NCBI RefSeq assembly: GCF_030811855.1
Contig: NZ_JAUSRN010000007.1
Coordinates: 1-64,000, forward strand
Origin: Variovorax paradoxus
GTDB taxonomy: Bacteria; Pseudomonadota; Gammaproteobacteria; Burkholderiales; Burkholderiaceae_C
Reading direction: 5' to 3'
DNA: 64,000 bases
Part shown: positions 31,404 through 43,904 of the stretch, in pieces
Layout: every line of letters begins with the position of its first letter
How positions within the stretch are numbered: the first letter of the stretch is position 1
Position numbers and translations under genes: made by a program
Notes under the pieces: model-generated
Told to the model about the DNA's origin: nothing
Seen by the model: the letters and a program-made list of their open reading frames with translations, nothing else
The model's database searches: none

Positions 31404-34400
31404 TGGAATTCACGGCAGCCACCCATGACCAGATCGGCAAGCGCTTCTCGCGCCTGAACCCGGCGCAGCGCCGGGCGGTGTACCAGAAGATCCGCGCCGA
31501 GGGGCTGACGATCGGGCAGTTTCCGATTCTTGCGCGCGACGAGGCGGCGCGTGTCGCCTGGGCGCCCTCGTATGCCCAGATGCGCCAGTGGTTCCTCTGG
31601 CAGCTGGAGCCAGGCAGCTCGGCGTATCACATCTCGGGTGCGCTGCGGCTTCAGGGCGCGCTGAACCGGGACGCACTGCAGGCGAGTTTCGACGCATTGG
31701 TCGAACGCCACGAATCGCTGCGCACGGTGTTCCGCGCGAACGCCGAAGGCCTGGTCGAGCAGGTGGTGCAGCAGCGCGCGGGGCTGGAGATTCCGCTTAT
31801 CGACCTTGCTTTGCTTCCGGCCGGGGAGCGCGACACAAGGGCAGACGAAGAAGCGAGGCGCATTGCCGAGACCCCCTTCGACCTGACCGCCGATCCGCTG
31901 CTGCGCGTGGCGCTGATCCGCCTCGATGAAGAAACGCACCTGCTCGTCGTCGTGATGCATCACATCGTGTCCGACGGCTGGTCGCTGCAGATCCTCGTGG
32001 ACGAGTTCACGGCGCACTACCGCGCGCGGGCCAACGGGCAGCCGTCGCGGCTTGCGCCCTTGCCCATTCAGTACGCCGACTACGCCGTCTGGCAGCGGCA
32101 CTGGCTGGAGGCCGGCGAGAAAGAGCGGCAACTCGGCTACTGGAAGGCGCACCTCGGCACCGAGCATCCGGTGCTGCAATTGCCAACGGACCGCCCGCGG
32201 CGCACCGATGGCCGATACCGCGCCGCCCGCCATGACGTCGCGCTGCCGCAGAAGGTGGCGGACGCACTGCGCAAGCGCGCGCAGGCCCAGGGCGCGACGC
32301 TCTTCATGGTGCTGCTCACGGGGCTGCAGGTGCTGCTGCACCGCCACACCGCGCAACAAGACATCCGCGTCGGCGTGCCGGTGGCCAACCGCCATCGCGT
32401 GGAAGCTGAAAAGGTCATCGGTTTCTTCGTCAACACGCAGGTTCTGCGCAATGTGCTGACCAGCCGCACGACCCTGCTGCAGGCGCTGGAAGCCACACGC
32501 GATGCCGCAATGGGCGCGCAGTCGCACCAGGACCTGCCGTTCGAACAGCTGGTGGAGGCCCTGCAGCCCGAGCGCAGCCTCGGCACGGCGCCGTTGTTCC
32601 AGGTGATGTTCAACCACCAGCGGCGCGACCATCGCGCGCTGGAGAACCTGCCCGGCCTGATCTTGCAGGATCACGAGCTGGGCGGCCAGGCCGCGCAGTT
32701 CGAACTCACGCTGAGCGTGCTTGAAGACGCGCAGGGTCATGTGCAGGCCAGCTTCCACTATGCAGAGGAGCTGTTCGATGCCGAGACCGTCGCGCACATG
32801 GCGGGGCACTATCTTGCGGTCCTCACGGCGCTGGCCGAGAGCCCGACGCAGGCGGTGGGCGACATCGACTTGCTCGCGCCTGCCGAGAAAGATCGGCTCG
32901 CGCTGTGGGGCGTCAACGCCCAGGCCGGCCAGCGCATCGAGCCCGTGCATCGCCTGATGGAGCGGCACGCCCGTGATCGCCCCGAAGCCACGGCCCTGCT
33001 GTTCGGCGACGAGGCGTTGAACTACGGCGAACTCGACCGCCGCGCCAACCGCCTGGCCCACCGGCTCATCGCGCTCGGCGTGAAGCCGGACACGCGCGTC
33101 GGCATCGCGGTGGAGCGCTCGTTCGACGTGGTGATCGGCCTGCTCGGCATCCTGAAAGCCGGCGGCGCCTACGTGCCGCTGGACCCGGAGTATCCCGCAG
33201 ACAGGCTGGCCTACATGGTTGCGGACAGCGGCATCGACCTGCTCGTGACGCAAAGCCATGTGAAGGCGCGCATTCCCTGCGGCGAGCATGTGCGCGTGCT
33301 GCAACTCGACACGCTCGACCTGGGTGCCGAGCCGGTGCATTCGCCAGGCATCGCGGTGCATGCGGGCAACCTGGCCTACATCATCTACACTTCCGGTTCG
33401 ACGGGCATGCCCAAGGGCGTGATGGTGTCGCACGGGCCCTTCGCCGCGCATTGCGTGGAAACGGCGGTGCTGTACGAGATGGGGCCGCACTCCTGCGAGC
33501 TGCACTTTCTCTCTTTCTCTTTCGACGGTGCGCACGAGCGCCTCTTCACGGCCCTGTGCTGCGGCGCCTCGCTGCTGTTGCGCGATACGTCGCTGTGGAC
33601 CGCCGAGCAGACGCTGGACGCGATGACGCGTCACGGCGTGACCAACGCCGGCTTTCCCCCGGCCTACCTGCGGCAGCTCGCTGACTGGGCACGCGACACC
33701 GGCCGTTGCCCGCCGGTGCAGCTGTATTCCTTCGGCGGCGAGGCGATGTCGCGCGAAGGCTTCGACGCGGTGCGCCGGCACCTGAAGCCCGAACTGCTGA
33801 TCAACGGCTACGGCCCCACCGAAGCGGTGGTCACGCCGATGCTGTGGAAGGTCGATGGTGCGGCGAGTTTCGAAGAAGGCTACGCGCCCATCGGCCGGCC
33901 CGTGGGCGACCGCAGCGCGCGCGTGCTCGATGCAGACCTCAACCTCGTGCCGCGCAACGTCGCAGGCGAGCTGTATCTCGGCGGCGCGGGCCTGGCGCGC
34001 GGCTACCTGCACCGCGCTGCGCTCACGGCCGAGCGTTTCGTGGCGGATCCGTTCGACGCAGACGGCGGGCGGTTGTACAGAACGGGCGACTGGGTGCGCT
34101 GGCGCGACGACGGCCAGCTCGAATACCTGGGCCGCATCGACCATCAAGTGAAGGTTCGAGGTTTCCGCATCGAACTCGGCGAGATCGAGGCGCAGCTGCT
34201 GGCCCAGCCAGAAGTGCGTGAAGCCGTCGTGATTGCGCGCCACGGGCCGGCCGGCGCACGGCTCGCAGCCTATGTGTCGCTGAAGGCGGGGCAATCCGTC
34301 GACGTGGCGGCGCTGAAGGACCGGCTCGCGCGGGCGCTGCCCGACTACATGGTGCCCTCGGCCATCGTGGTGCTCGGTGCGTTGCCGCTGAGCCCTAGCG

Positions 34401-37400
34401 GCAAGGTCGACCGGCAGGCCCTGCCGGAGCCCGAACTCTTGCAGGACGAGAAGGCGTACGAAGCGCCGCAGGGCGAGGCCGAACAGGCCATTGGGAAAGT
34501 CTGGACGGGCGTGCTCGGCCTCGCGCGCGTGGGCCGGAACGACAACTTCTTTGAGCTGGGCGGCGATTCCATCCTGAGCCTGCAGATCGTGGCGCGGCTG
34601 CGCCTCGCGGGGTGGAAGGTGAGCCCCAAGCAGATCTTCGAGCGCCAGACCGTGGCCCAGCTTGCGGGCGCGGCCGAACCTGTGGGCGATGCAAAGCGCA
34701 CGGCTGCCGGCGATGCTGAGGGCGAGGCGCCGCTGATGCCGTTCCAGCATGCCTTCTTCGAAATGCAGATGCCGGCGCGCAACCACTGGAACCAGGCAGT
34801 GCTGCTGAAGTGCCGCGAGCCCTTGCAGTTGCCGACCTTCGGGCAGGCATTGCGGGCGGTGGTGCGGCACCACGACAGCCTGGGCCTGCGCTACGGCCGG
34901 GATGCCGAAGGCGCATGGCACCAGCACTACACCGCGATGCCGGAAAGCGAACTCGCCGAACTGCTGTGGGTGCGCAAGGCCCGCGACGCGGCGCAGCTCG
35001 AAGCGCTCTGCGACGAAGCGCAGCGCAGCCTCGATCTTGCGCACGGACCGCTGCTGCGCGCGCTGGCTGTCGAACTGCCGGGCGGCGAATCGCGGCTGCT
35101 GCTGGCCGTTCATCACATGGTCGTCGATGGCGTGTCGTGGCGCATCCTGCTGGAAGACCTGCAGGACGCCTACCGCCAGGGCCTCGCGGGGCAGGCCATC
35201 GTGCTGCCCGCCAAGAGCAGCAGCTACAAGGATTGGACCGTCGCGCTGCAGGGCTACGCCCAGCGCCATGCCGAAGGGATCGGCCATTGGCAAGCTCTGG
35301 CGGACGTGCCCGCCAGCCTGCCGTGCGCCCGCCCCGAGGGATCGAACACCGTCGCCGATCAACAGACCGTCGAGCTTCGGCTGGACAAGGCGACGACGCA
35401 GGCGCTGCTGAAGGACGCACCCGCGGCCTATCGCACGCAGGCCAACGACCTGCTGTTGACCGCGCTGGGCCGTGCGCTGTGCGCATGGGCGGGCCACGCC
35501 AAGGTGCTGGTCGATCTGGAGGGCCATGGCCGCGAAGACCTGTTCGACCACATCGACCTGTCGCGCACCGTGGGCTGGTTCACCACGTTGTTCCCGGTTG
35601 CGCTCGATCCGCTGGGCGAACCGGGCGAAGCCATCAAGCGCGTGAAGGAAACCTTGCGCAGCGTTCCCGACAAGGGAATTGGCCATGGCGTGCTCAGGTA
35701 CCTCGGCAACCCCGCGCAACGGCAGGCGCTGCGCGCGCTGCCCCGAGCGCAGGTGGTCTTCAACTACCTCGGCCAGTTCGATGCCGGCGCTGACGAGCGC
35801 ACGCAATGGATGCTAGCCCACGAACCGAGCGGCGCGCCGGTGGATGCCGGCGCACCGCTGACGCACGAGTTCTCGGTCAACGGCCAGGTCCACGAAGGCG
35901 TGCTGGCGCTGCGTGTGAGCTACAGCCAGGCGCGCCACGACCGCGCGGCCGTCGAAGGCTGGGTACAACGGTTCCAGCAGGAGCTCGAAGCGCTGGTGGC
36001 GCATTGCACCAGCGGCGCGCAGGGCGTGACGCCGTCGGACTTTCCGCTGGCCCGCATCGGCTCGCAACAGCTCGACGCACTGCCGGTTCCGGTGGCGAAC
36101 CTGGCGGACCTGTACCCGCTCTCGCCGATGCAGGCGGGCATGCTGTTCCACAGCCTGTACGCACCCGGCGGCAGCGCCTACGTCAATCAGCTGCGCGTCG
36201 ATATCGACGGGCTCGACGTCGCGCGCTTCAAGGCCGCATGGCGTTCAGTGCTGGAGCGGCACGACGTGCTGCGCACCGGTTTCCTCGTGGGCGAACCTGC
36301 CCTGCAATGGGTCGCCCGGCAGACCGGGATGCCGATGGCCGAGCACGACTGGCGCAACCGTGCCGACGTAGTTCATGCGCTCGACGACCTGGCGCAGGCA
36401 CAGCTCGCGCAGGGCTTCGACCTTGCGCAGCCGCCGTTGATGCGGCTCGTGCTGGTGCATGCGCAGGGCAGCAAGCATCACTTCATTTGGACCATGCACC
36501 ACCTGCTGCTGGACGGCTGGAGCACCTCGCAGCTGATGGGCGAGATGCTTCGGCACTATGCCGGCGAAGCCGTCGCTTCCCCGAGTGGGCGCTATGCGGA
36601 CTACATCTCCTGGCTGCAGCAGCGCGACGGCAAGGCCGACGAGCTGTACTGGCGCGAACAGCTGGGCCGCACCGAAGGCCCCACATGGCTGGCCAACACC
36701 CTGCCCAAGCCGCGCGATGCGCAGGCGGGCCATGGCATGCACCGCTTCGAGATCGGAGCGCAGCGCGCGCGCGCGCTGATGGAAGCGGCGAAGCGCGAAC
36801 GCGTGACCCTCAACACATTGGTGCAAGCCGCCTGGGCCCTCCTGCTGGCACGCCACACAGGGCAGCGCACGGTGAGCTTCGGCGCCACCGTGGCGGGCAG
36901 GCCGGTGGAGCTCTCCGGTGCGCAGCAGATGCTGGGCCTGTTCATCAACACGCTGCCGGTGATCGCCACGCTGCAGCCGGCACAGAGCGTGGGCGACTGG
37001 CTGCGCGAACTGCAGGCGCAGAACCTCGGTGCGCAGGAGCACGAGCACACGCCGCTCTACGAGATCCAGCGCTGGGCGGGGCAGGGCGGGCAAGACCTGT
37101 TCGACAGCATCGTGGTGTTCGAGAACTACCCGCTGGACCAGGCGCTGAAGCAGGGCGCGCCGGACAGGCTGCGTTTCGGCGACGTCTGGAACCGCGAGGA
37201 GACGAACTACCCGATGACGCTCTCGGTCAACCAGGGCGAGACGCTGGTGCTGAGCTACAGCCATGCGCGCAGCCAGTTCGGCGAAGCGCTCGTGCAGACG
37301 CTGGCGCGCCGCATGGAGACACTGCTCGAAGCGCTCGCGCACGCGCCGGGTGCGCGGGTGGGCGACATCGGCCTGCGGGACGAAGGCGATTCACCGCAAC

Positions 37401-39268
37401 CCGAACCCGCAAAGAACGTGCACGACAGCGCCACCGGGCATCCGGTGCACCGCTGGTTCGAACGGCAGGCCGCATTGCATCCCGATGCGACGGCGGTGGT
37501 CTTCGGCGATGAAAGCTTGACCTACGCCGACCTCGATGCACGCGCCAACCGGCTCGCGCACCGGCTGATCGGCCTCGGCGTGGCGCCGGAGGTGAAGGTG
37601 GGCCTCGCAGTGGAGCGTTCCATCGAGATGGTGGTCGGCTTGCTGGGCATCCTGAAGGCCGGCGGTGCCTACGTGCCGCTCGACCCCGAGTACCCCGCCG
37701 ACCGCCTGGCCTACATGATCGCGGACAGCGGCATTCGCCTGCTGCTCACGCAAAGCCACGTGGAGCCCAGGCTCCCGCTGCAGGACGACGTTCGCGTGCT
37801 GGTGTTCGACACGGCCGACCTGGCCACGGAGCCGTCCCATGCGCCCGAGGTGGCGGTGCATGCCGATCACCTGATCTACGTCATCTACACCTCGGGCTCC
37901 ACGGGGCGCCCGAAGGGAACGCAGCTGACCCACCGCAACGTGACGCGGTTACTCGACTCCACACAGCCCTGGTTCGGCTTCGGCGCGCAAGACGTGTGGA
38001 CGAACTTTCATTCCTACGCCTTCGACTTCTCGGTGTGGGAAATCTTCGGCGCGCTGTGCACCGGCGGCAAGCTGGTGGTCGTGCCGTTCTGGGTCAGTCG
38101 TTCGCCCGACGATTTCGTGGCGCTGCTGCGCGCGCAGCAGGTCACCGTGCTGAACCAGACGCCGTCGGCCTTCCGGCAGCTGATCCACAGCGCGGCGCTG
38201 GCGGCGGGCGATCGCCTGCCGCTGCGCTGCGTGATCTTCGGTGGCGAAGCCCTCGAACCCGAGAGCCTGCGTCCGTGGATCGAACGCTTCGGCGACCGGC
38301 AACCGCAGCTGGTCAACATGTACGGCATCACCGAGACCACCGTGCACGTGACCTACCGGCCGATTGTGCGCGCCGACCTCGACGAGCAGAGCAGCCCGGT
38401 GGGCGCCTGCATTCCGGACCTCGGCCTGTGGGTGCTCGACAGCGACCTCAACCCGCTGCCCGTCGGCGTGGCGGGCGAGCTTCATGTCTCGGGTGCGGGC
38501 CTGGCGCGCGGCTACCTGAACCGCGCCGGCCTGAGCGCGGAGCGTTTCGTGGCCGCGCCCTTCGGCCCTGCGGGCGGGCGCCTGTACCGCACCGGCGACC
38601 TGGTTCGCTGGCGCGGCGACGGCGAGCTCGACTACCTCGGTCGCATCGACCACCAGGTGAAGATCCGCGGCTTTCGCATCGAGCTCGGCGAGATCGAGGC
38701 GCAGTTGCTCGCGCAGCCCGAAGTGCGCGAAGCGGTCGTGCTGGCGAAGGAGGGCGCGGGCAGTACGCGGCTGGTGGCCTATGTGTCCGCACGGGCGGGC
38801 CAGACGACCGACGCCGTGGTGTTGCGCGAGCGCCTGCTGCGGAAGCTGCCGGACTACATGGTGCCGGCGGCCCTGATGGTGCTCGATGCCGTGCCGCTGA
38901 ATTCGAACGGCAAGGTCGACCGCAAGGCGTTGCCCGATCCGGAGCTGGCGGGCGGCAGCGCGTATGTGCCGCCCATGGGAGAGGTAGAGAGCGCACTCGC
39001 CGCCATCTGGGCCGAAGTGCTCGAGGTGGAACGCGTCGGACGCAACGACAATTTCTTCGAGCTGGGCGGCCACTCGCTGAGCCTGCTGGCCGTGCAGACC
39101 AAGGTGCAGAAGCAGCTCGCGATCCAGCTGCAGCTCAAGCGCTATTTCGAAAACCCGACGCTGGCCGCAATGGCCGGTGTCGTGCAGGAAGAGGTCGGCA
39201 CAGCGGCGGCGGGAGGGTCCGAAGACCTTGCGCAAATGGCCGCGCTGCTCGACCTTCTGGAGGATTGA
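31403..39268 (+). CDS. Two-module NRPS C-A-PCP-E-C-A-PCP (D-basic residue, then Thr)
   Basis: A 2621-residue synthetase. Module 1: C (about 50-485, HHIVSDGWS); A (about 520-1010) of the FDGAHERLF type with pocket D-G-E-G-S-G-G-V-T-K, where Glu at position 239 suits a basic side chain such as Orn, Lys or hydroxy-Orn; PCP Ser1056 (GGDSIL); and an epimerase (about 1110-1530: [30 protein letters not shown]). Module 2: a D-accepting type C domain (about 1570-2000, [25 protein letters not shown]); A (about 2040-2530) with pocket D-F-W-N-I-G-M-V-H-K, the standard threonine code; PCP Ser2558. The order E then downstream C fits transfer of a D-residue. ATG 31403 overlaps the upstream stop by one base. 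Confidence 0.94.
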
Positions 39269-42200
39269 TGGAGATCGACAAGCACAGCATCGCGGACCGG
39301 TTCGCGCGCCTGTCCCGGGAAAAGCAGAAGGCGTTTCTCGGCCTCCTGCAGAAGCAGGGCGTGGACTTCGCCAAGCTGCCCATCGTGGCGGTGCCGCCTG
39401 GAACGAAGGCCGAACTTTCCTATGCGCAGTTGCGCCAGTGGTTCCTGTGGCAGCTCGACCCGAAGAGCACGGCGTACCACATCTCCGGCGCGCTGAAGCT
39501 GCATGGGGCGCTGGACATCGATGCGCTGAAGAAAAGTTTTACGGCCCTGGTCGAACGCCACGCATCGCTGCGCACGGTGTTCCAGCCGGACGCGCAAGGG
39601 CTGTGCGAACAGATCGTGCAGGACCGCGTCGATCTGGACGTTCCGGTGATCGACCTGGCCGGTGCAGAGGGCGATGTGGAAGCGCATGCGCGCGAAGAAG
39701 CCCGCCGCCTGAGCGCGACGCCCTTCGACCTCACGACGGGTCCGCTGATGCGGGTCGGCGTCATCCGGCTCGCGCCGCAGGCGCATGTGCTGGTGCTGGT
39801 GATGCACCACATCATCGCCGACGGCACCTCGCTGCATCTTCTGGTGGGCGAGTTCGTGGCGCAGTACCGTGCGCGGGTGCGCGGCGATGGGGTGGACCTG
39901 CCGCCGCTGCCGATCCGCTATGTGGACTACGCGGCATGGCAGCGCAACTGGCTGGAAGCGGGCGAGAAAGAAAGGCAACTCGCCTATTGGACCGAGCGCC
40001 TGGGCACCGGCAACCCGGTGCTGCAGCTCGCAACGGACCACAGCCGGCGGCCGAGCGGGCACTACACGGCAGCGAGGCACGGCGTCGATCTTGCGCCGGA
40101 GCTGGTGCAGGGGCTCCACAAGCGCGCACGCGCCCAGGGCGCGACGCTTTTCATGGTGCTGCTGACCGCATTCCAGGCCCTGCTGCACCGCTACACCGGA
40201 CAGCAGGACATCCGCGTGGGCGTGTCGGTGGCCAACCGCCATCGGGCGGAGACGGAAGGCGTCATCGGGCTCTTCGTCAACACGCAGGTCATGCGCAACG
40301 CGGTCGAAAGCCGCATGAGCCTGGCAGAGGTGCTGGCGCAAGCGAAGGAGGCCGCGATGGGCGCGCAGGCGCACCAGGACCTTCCGTTCGAGCAACTGGT
40401 GGAGGCGCTGCAGCCCGAGCGCAGCCTGAGCGTGAGCCCGCTGTTTCAGGTGATGTTCAGCCACGAGCGGACCGACTCCCGCACGCTGAAGCGGCTGCCC
40501 GACCTGGCGCTGGAAGACTATGCGCTGGCGGCGCCGGTGGCGCAGTTCGAACTGGTGCTGAGCACGAGCGAGGATGCCGACGGGCGCATGCATGCGAGCT
40601 TCATCTATGCATCGGAGCTGTTCGAGCAGGGCACCGTCGAACGCATGACCGCGCACTACGTCGCGATGCTCGGTGCGCTGGCCGGCGACGACGCGCACGC
40701 GGTGGGCGACGTCGACCTGATGGACGCACCCGAGAAGGCGCAGCTCGCGGCATGGAGCGTGAACGCGCAGCGCGAGCCGCAGCATGAGCCCGTGCACCGG
40801 ACGATCGAGAAACAGGCCCGCGCGCAGCCGCAGGCCACCGCGCTGCTCTTCGGCGACGAGGCCTTGAGCTTCGACGAACTCAACCGCCGCGCCAACCGCG
40901 TGGCACACCGCCTGATCGCGCTCGGCGTGAAGCCCGACGTGCGTGTGGGCATCGTCATGCAGCGCTCGGTCGAGCTGGTGGTGGGACTGCTCGGCATCCT
41001 GAAAGCCGGCGGCGCCTATCTGCCGCTGGACCCGGACTACCCGGCCGAGCGCCTCGCCTACATGGTGCAGGACAGCGGCATCGAACTGCTGCTGGCACAC
41101 CGCGCCACGCGCGACTGCCTTGACGACCGCAGCAGCCTTACCACGCTGGAGACCGACAGCATCGATTTCGGCGGCGAGCCCGACACCGATCCGCAGGTTG
41201 CATTGCACGGCGAGAACCTCGCCTACGTGATCTACACCTCGGGCTCCACCGGCAAGCCCAAGGGCGCAGCGATCCGGCACGATGCCTTGCACAGCTGCAT
41301 GGCGTGGATGCAGCGGACCTACGGGCTTACGCGCGACGACACCGTGCTGCACAAGGCACCGTTCGGTTTCGACGTGTCGGTGTGGGAGCTGTTCTGGCCG
41401 ATGACAGCGGGCGCGCGGCTGGTCGTTGCCAACCCCGGCGATCACCGCGACCCGGCCCGGCTGGTCGAACTGATCCAACGCCACCAGGTCACCACGCTCA
41501 ACTTCGTTCCCTCGATGCTGCAGGCCTTTCTTGCGCACGAAGGCATCGAGGCCAGCACGCGCCTCAGGCACATCATCTGCGGCGGCGAGGCGATGCCGGC
41601 CGAGACGCAGAAGGAGACGCTGCAACGCCTCAGTGGCGCCACGCTGCAGAACCTCTACGGACCGACCGAGACCACCATCCACGTCACGCGCTGGACCTGT
41701 CGCGACGATGGCCAGAGCCTCGTGCCCATCGGCCAGCCGATCACCGACACGCAGGCGTACGTGCTCGATGCCGAACTCAACCTCGTGCCGCGCGGCGTGG
41801 CGGGCGAGCTCTACCTCGGGGGCGTGAGCCTGGCGCGGGGCTACCTGAACCGGCCGGGCCTGAGCGCCGAGCGCTTCGTGGCAGATCCGTTCGACGGCGA
41901 GGGCGGCAGGTTGTATCGCACCGGCGACCTCGTGCGCTGGAATGCCGAGGGGCAGATCGAGTACCTGGGCCGCATCGACCATCAGGTGAAGATCCGCGGC
42001 CTGCGCATCGAGCTCGGCGAGATCGAGGCGCAACTGCTCGCGCAGCCCGAAGTGCGCGAGGCGGTGGTCGTGGCGAAGGAAGGCCCGAGCAGCACATCGC
42101 TCGTGGCCTACATCGCGATGCATGCGGACCAGGCCATCGACAGCGCAGTGCTGCGCGAGCGCCTCGGCCAGGTGCTGCCCGACTACATGGTGCCGCGCCT

Positions 42201-43353
42201 GATCGTCACGCTCGGGGCCTTGCCGCTGAACGCCAACGGCAAGGTGGACCGCAAGGCGCTGCCCGAGCCGGAAGGGCTGGGCAGCGAGCGCGCGTACGAA
42301 GCGCCGCAAGGCGATGCCGAAGCGGCGCTGGCCGCGATCTGGCGCGAGGTGCTGGGCGTGGCGCGCGTGGGGCGCGGCGACAACTTCTTCGAGCTGGGCG
42401 GCGATTCGCTGCTGAGCCTCAAGCTGATCGCGCGCATCCGCAAGCAACTTCCCGGCGGCAGTCACCTGAGCCTGGCCGATGTGATGCAGGCCGGCAGCCT
42501 CCGGGAACTGGCCGCGCGGGTGAGCCAACGGGCCGAGAGTGCGAACGATGCGGTGTGTCTGCATGAAGGCGGCACGGGCGTGCCGCTGTTCTGCCTGCCC
42601 GGCCTGATCGTCAACTCGCGCGAGTTCCAACCGCTGGCGCGCGCTGTGCAGGGCGACCGGCCGGTGTATGCCTTCGTGAGCCACGTCTACACACGCAAAC
42701 GCTGGCGCGGCTTTGCCATTCGCGAGCTCGCGGCCGAATATGCGGACTTCATCGTTGCAACCGCCATCGGGGGTCGCTGCGCACTGCTGGGCTGGTCGCT
42801 GGGCGGTGACTTGGCCTTCGAAGTGGCGCGGCAGCTGCAGGGGCGCATCGAGATCGTGTTCTTCGGCGCGGTCGATGTGTTCGAGTCGGAGCCGATGGTT
42901 CCGGTGGGCAACTTGACGCTGGCAGAGCGGCTGAGGGCCGACGAGGTGCTGGCCACCTGGCTCGCAAAGTCGGACATGGCGGCGCGATGGAAAGAACTGT
43001 TCGCCCGCATGAGCGATGCCGAGCGGACCTGGGTGGCCGAGCAACTGCTGGCCCCGGCCTGGGTGTCGCCGCTCGACGGCGCCGGCGACGAGGCCTACGA
43101 GTACCTGCTGTGGGCCACGCTCGACAGCCGCGTGCAGTCCGCGCGCTATGCAGAGGCGAAGACCGACCTCCCGGTGCAGGTGTTCTATGCCGAACGCTCG
43201 TTGCAGGCGCCCGGTGTGCTGCGCCGCTGGCCGGAGCGTGCGCGCGTGCTCTCGACCGAGGTCGTGGCGCGCACCGGCCACCTGGACATCATCCGCGACG
43301 CGCAGTTCGGCGCGACGGTGAAGATCCGCCTGCTGGCGGTCGATTACGCCTAG
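39268..43353 (+). CDS. Terminal NRPS C-A-PCP-TE
   Basis: A 1361-residue final module. The C domain (about 45-480) has HHIIADG. The A domain (about 520-1005) has the same pocket as the loading NRPS (D-V-W-N-I-G-L-I-H-K), and its core is nearly identical to it at both protein and DNA level. PCP Ser1047 ([12 protein letters not shown]) is followed by a type I thioesterase (about 1095-1361) with nucleophile Ser1177 in GWSLGG and a late His (RTGHLDII). The TE releases the finished lipopeptide by hydrolysis or cyclisation; which cannot be told. ATG 39268 overlaps the previous stop by one base. Confidence 0.95.
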   Translation: MEIDKHSIADRFARLSREKQKAFLGLLQKQGVDFAKLPIVAVPPGTKAELSYAQLRQWFLWQLDPKSTAYHISGALKLHGALDIDALKKSFTALVERHASLRTVFQPDAQGLCEQIVQDRVDLDVPVIDLAGAEGDVEAHAREEARRLSATPFDLTTGPLMRVGVIRLAPQAHVLVLVMHHIIADGTSLHLLVGEFVAQYRARVRGDGVDLPPLPIRYVDYAAWQRNWLEAGEKERQLAYWTERLGTGNPVLQLATDHSRRPSGHYTAARHGVDLAPELVQGLHKRARAQGATLFMVLLTAFQALLHRYTGQQDIRVGVSVANRHRAETEGVIGLFVNTQVMRNAVESRMSLAEVLAQAKEAAMGAQAHQDLPFEQLVEALQPERSLSVSPLFQVMFSHERTDSRTLKRLPDLALEDYALAAPVAQFELVLSTSEDADGRMHASFIYASELFEQGTVERMTAHYVAMLGALAGDDAHAVGDVDLMDAPEKAQLAAWSVNAQREPQHEPVHRTIEKQARAQPQATALLFGDEALSFDELNRRANRVAHRLIALGVKPDVRVGIVMQRSVELVVGLLGILKAGGAYLPLDPDYPAERLAYMVQDSGIELLLAHRATRDCLDDRSSLTTLETDSIDFGGEPDTDPQVALHGENLAYVIYTSGSTGKPKGAAIRHDALHSCMAWMQRTYGLTRDDTVLHKAPFGFDVSVWELFWPMTAGARLVVANPGDHRDPARLVELIQRHQVTTLNFVPSMLQAFLAHEGIEASTRLRHIICGGEAMPAETQKETLQRLSGATLQNLYGPTETTIHVTRWTCRDDGQSLVPIGQPITDTQAYVLDAELNLVPRGVAGELYLGGVSLARGYLNRPGLSAERFVADPFDGEGGRLYRTGDLVRWNAEGQIEYLGRIDHQVKIRGLRIELGEIEAQLLAQPEVREAVVVAKEGPSSTSLVAYIAMHADQAIDSAVLRERLGQVLPDYMVPRLIVTLGALPLNANGKVDRKALPEPEGLGSERAYEAPQGDAEAALAAIWREVLGVARVGRGDNFFELGGDSLLSLKLIARIRKQLPGGSHLSLADVMQAGSLRELAARVSQRAESANDAVCLHEGGTGVPLFCLPGLIVNSREFQPLARAVQGDRPVYAFVSHVYTRKRWRGFAIRELAAEYADFIVATAIGGRCALLGWSLGGDLAFEVARQLQGRIEIVFFGAVDVFESEPMVPVGNLTLAERLRADEVLATWLAKSDMAARWKELFARMSDAERTWVAEQLLAPAWVSPLDGAGDEAYEYLLWATLDSRVQSARYAEAKTDLPVQVFYAERSLQAPGVLRRWPERARVLSTEVVARTGHLDIIRDAQFGATVKIRLLAVDYA

Positions 43354-43429
43354 CAGGGCTGCGGCTTTCACGAAAAAAACGTTCTTCGCCGATCTGCGTT
43401 AGATGAGGACGGGCGCACCAGCGCAACTG

Positions 43430-43606
43430 CTACCTTGTGGCACCAAACGGTCCGGGCATCTCGCGCACCGCCGCTATCCTCTGGGCGCCAACCTCATCGT
43501 GGGCATCGACAACAAGATCAAGTTCATCAAGCGCATGGCCTATGGCTTCCGCGACGACGCCTACTTCTTCCTCAAGATACGCACTGTGTTTCCCGGAGTG
43601 GGGTGA
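43430..43606 (+). pseudogene. C-terminal remnant of an ISL3-like transposase
   Basis: An open stretch ending at TGA 43604-43606 encodes GHLAHRRYPLGANLI, then NNKIK-type DNKIKFIKRMAYGFRDD and AYFFLKIRTVFPG. These match the extreme C-terminus of ISL3-family (DDE) transposases. The rest of the transposase is missing; upstream lies the NRPS stop only 76 bp away. The fragment marks an old insertion at the 3' edge of the NRPS operon. The 298 bases after it, to 43904, hold no recognised gene. Confidence 0.7.
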
Positions 43607-43611
43607 AGAAC
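43601..43611 (+). repeat. 11-bp repeat GGGTGAAGAAC, copy 1
   Basis: GGGTGAAGAAC spans the transposase remnant stop. An identical copy in the same orientation lies at 45291-45301, on the far side of the lower-G+C three-gene islet. It may be an element end or junction scar; an 11-bp match could also be chance. Confidence 0.35.
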
Positions 43612-43904
43612 TTTTTTGCTCATCGACTTCAGACGGGGCTGGAGATGTTAACGGCCGGCTGCAGTCGATAAGACTTGATAACAGTGAATGACGATCTACT
43701 GGTGGCAGGCGTCGCTGCGCCTCCCCGAACCTGTGAGGTATTTGACGCTTCCTCCCTGAACCTGCGCGCACACAGAAGTTTTGACATTTGATTCGGCGCT
43801 GTGACCGGACAATCGCGCGCCGTCGACGCTGCGTCGGCGATCCAGCACGTCGCCCGCCGCGCCGTGCATTGCTGTCACGTTGGGCGGTCAGGGAGAAGAA
43901 CGCG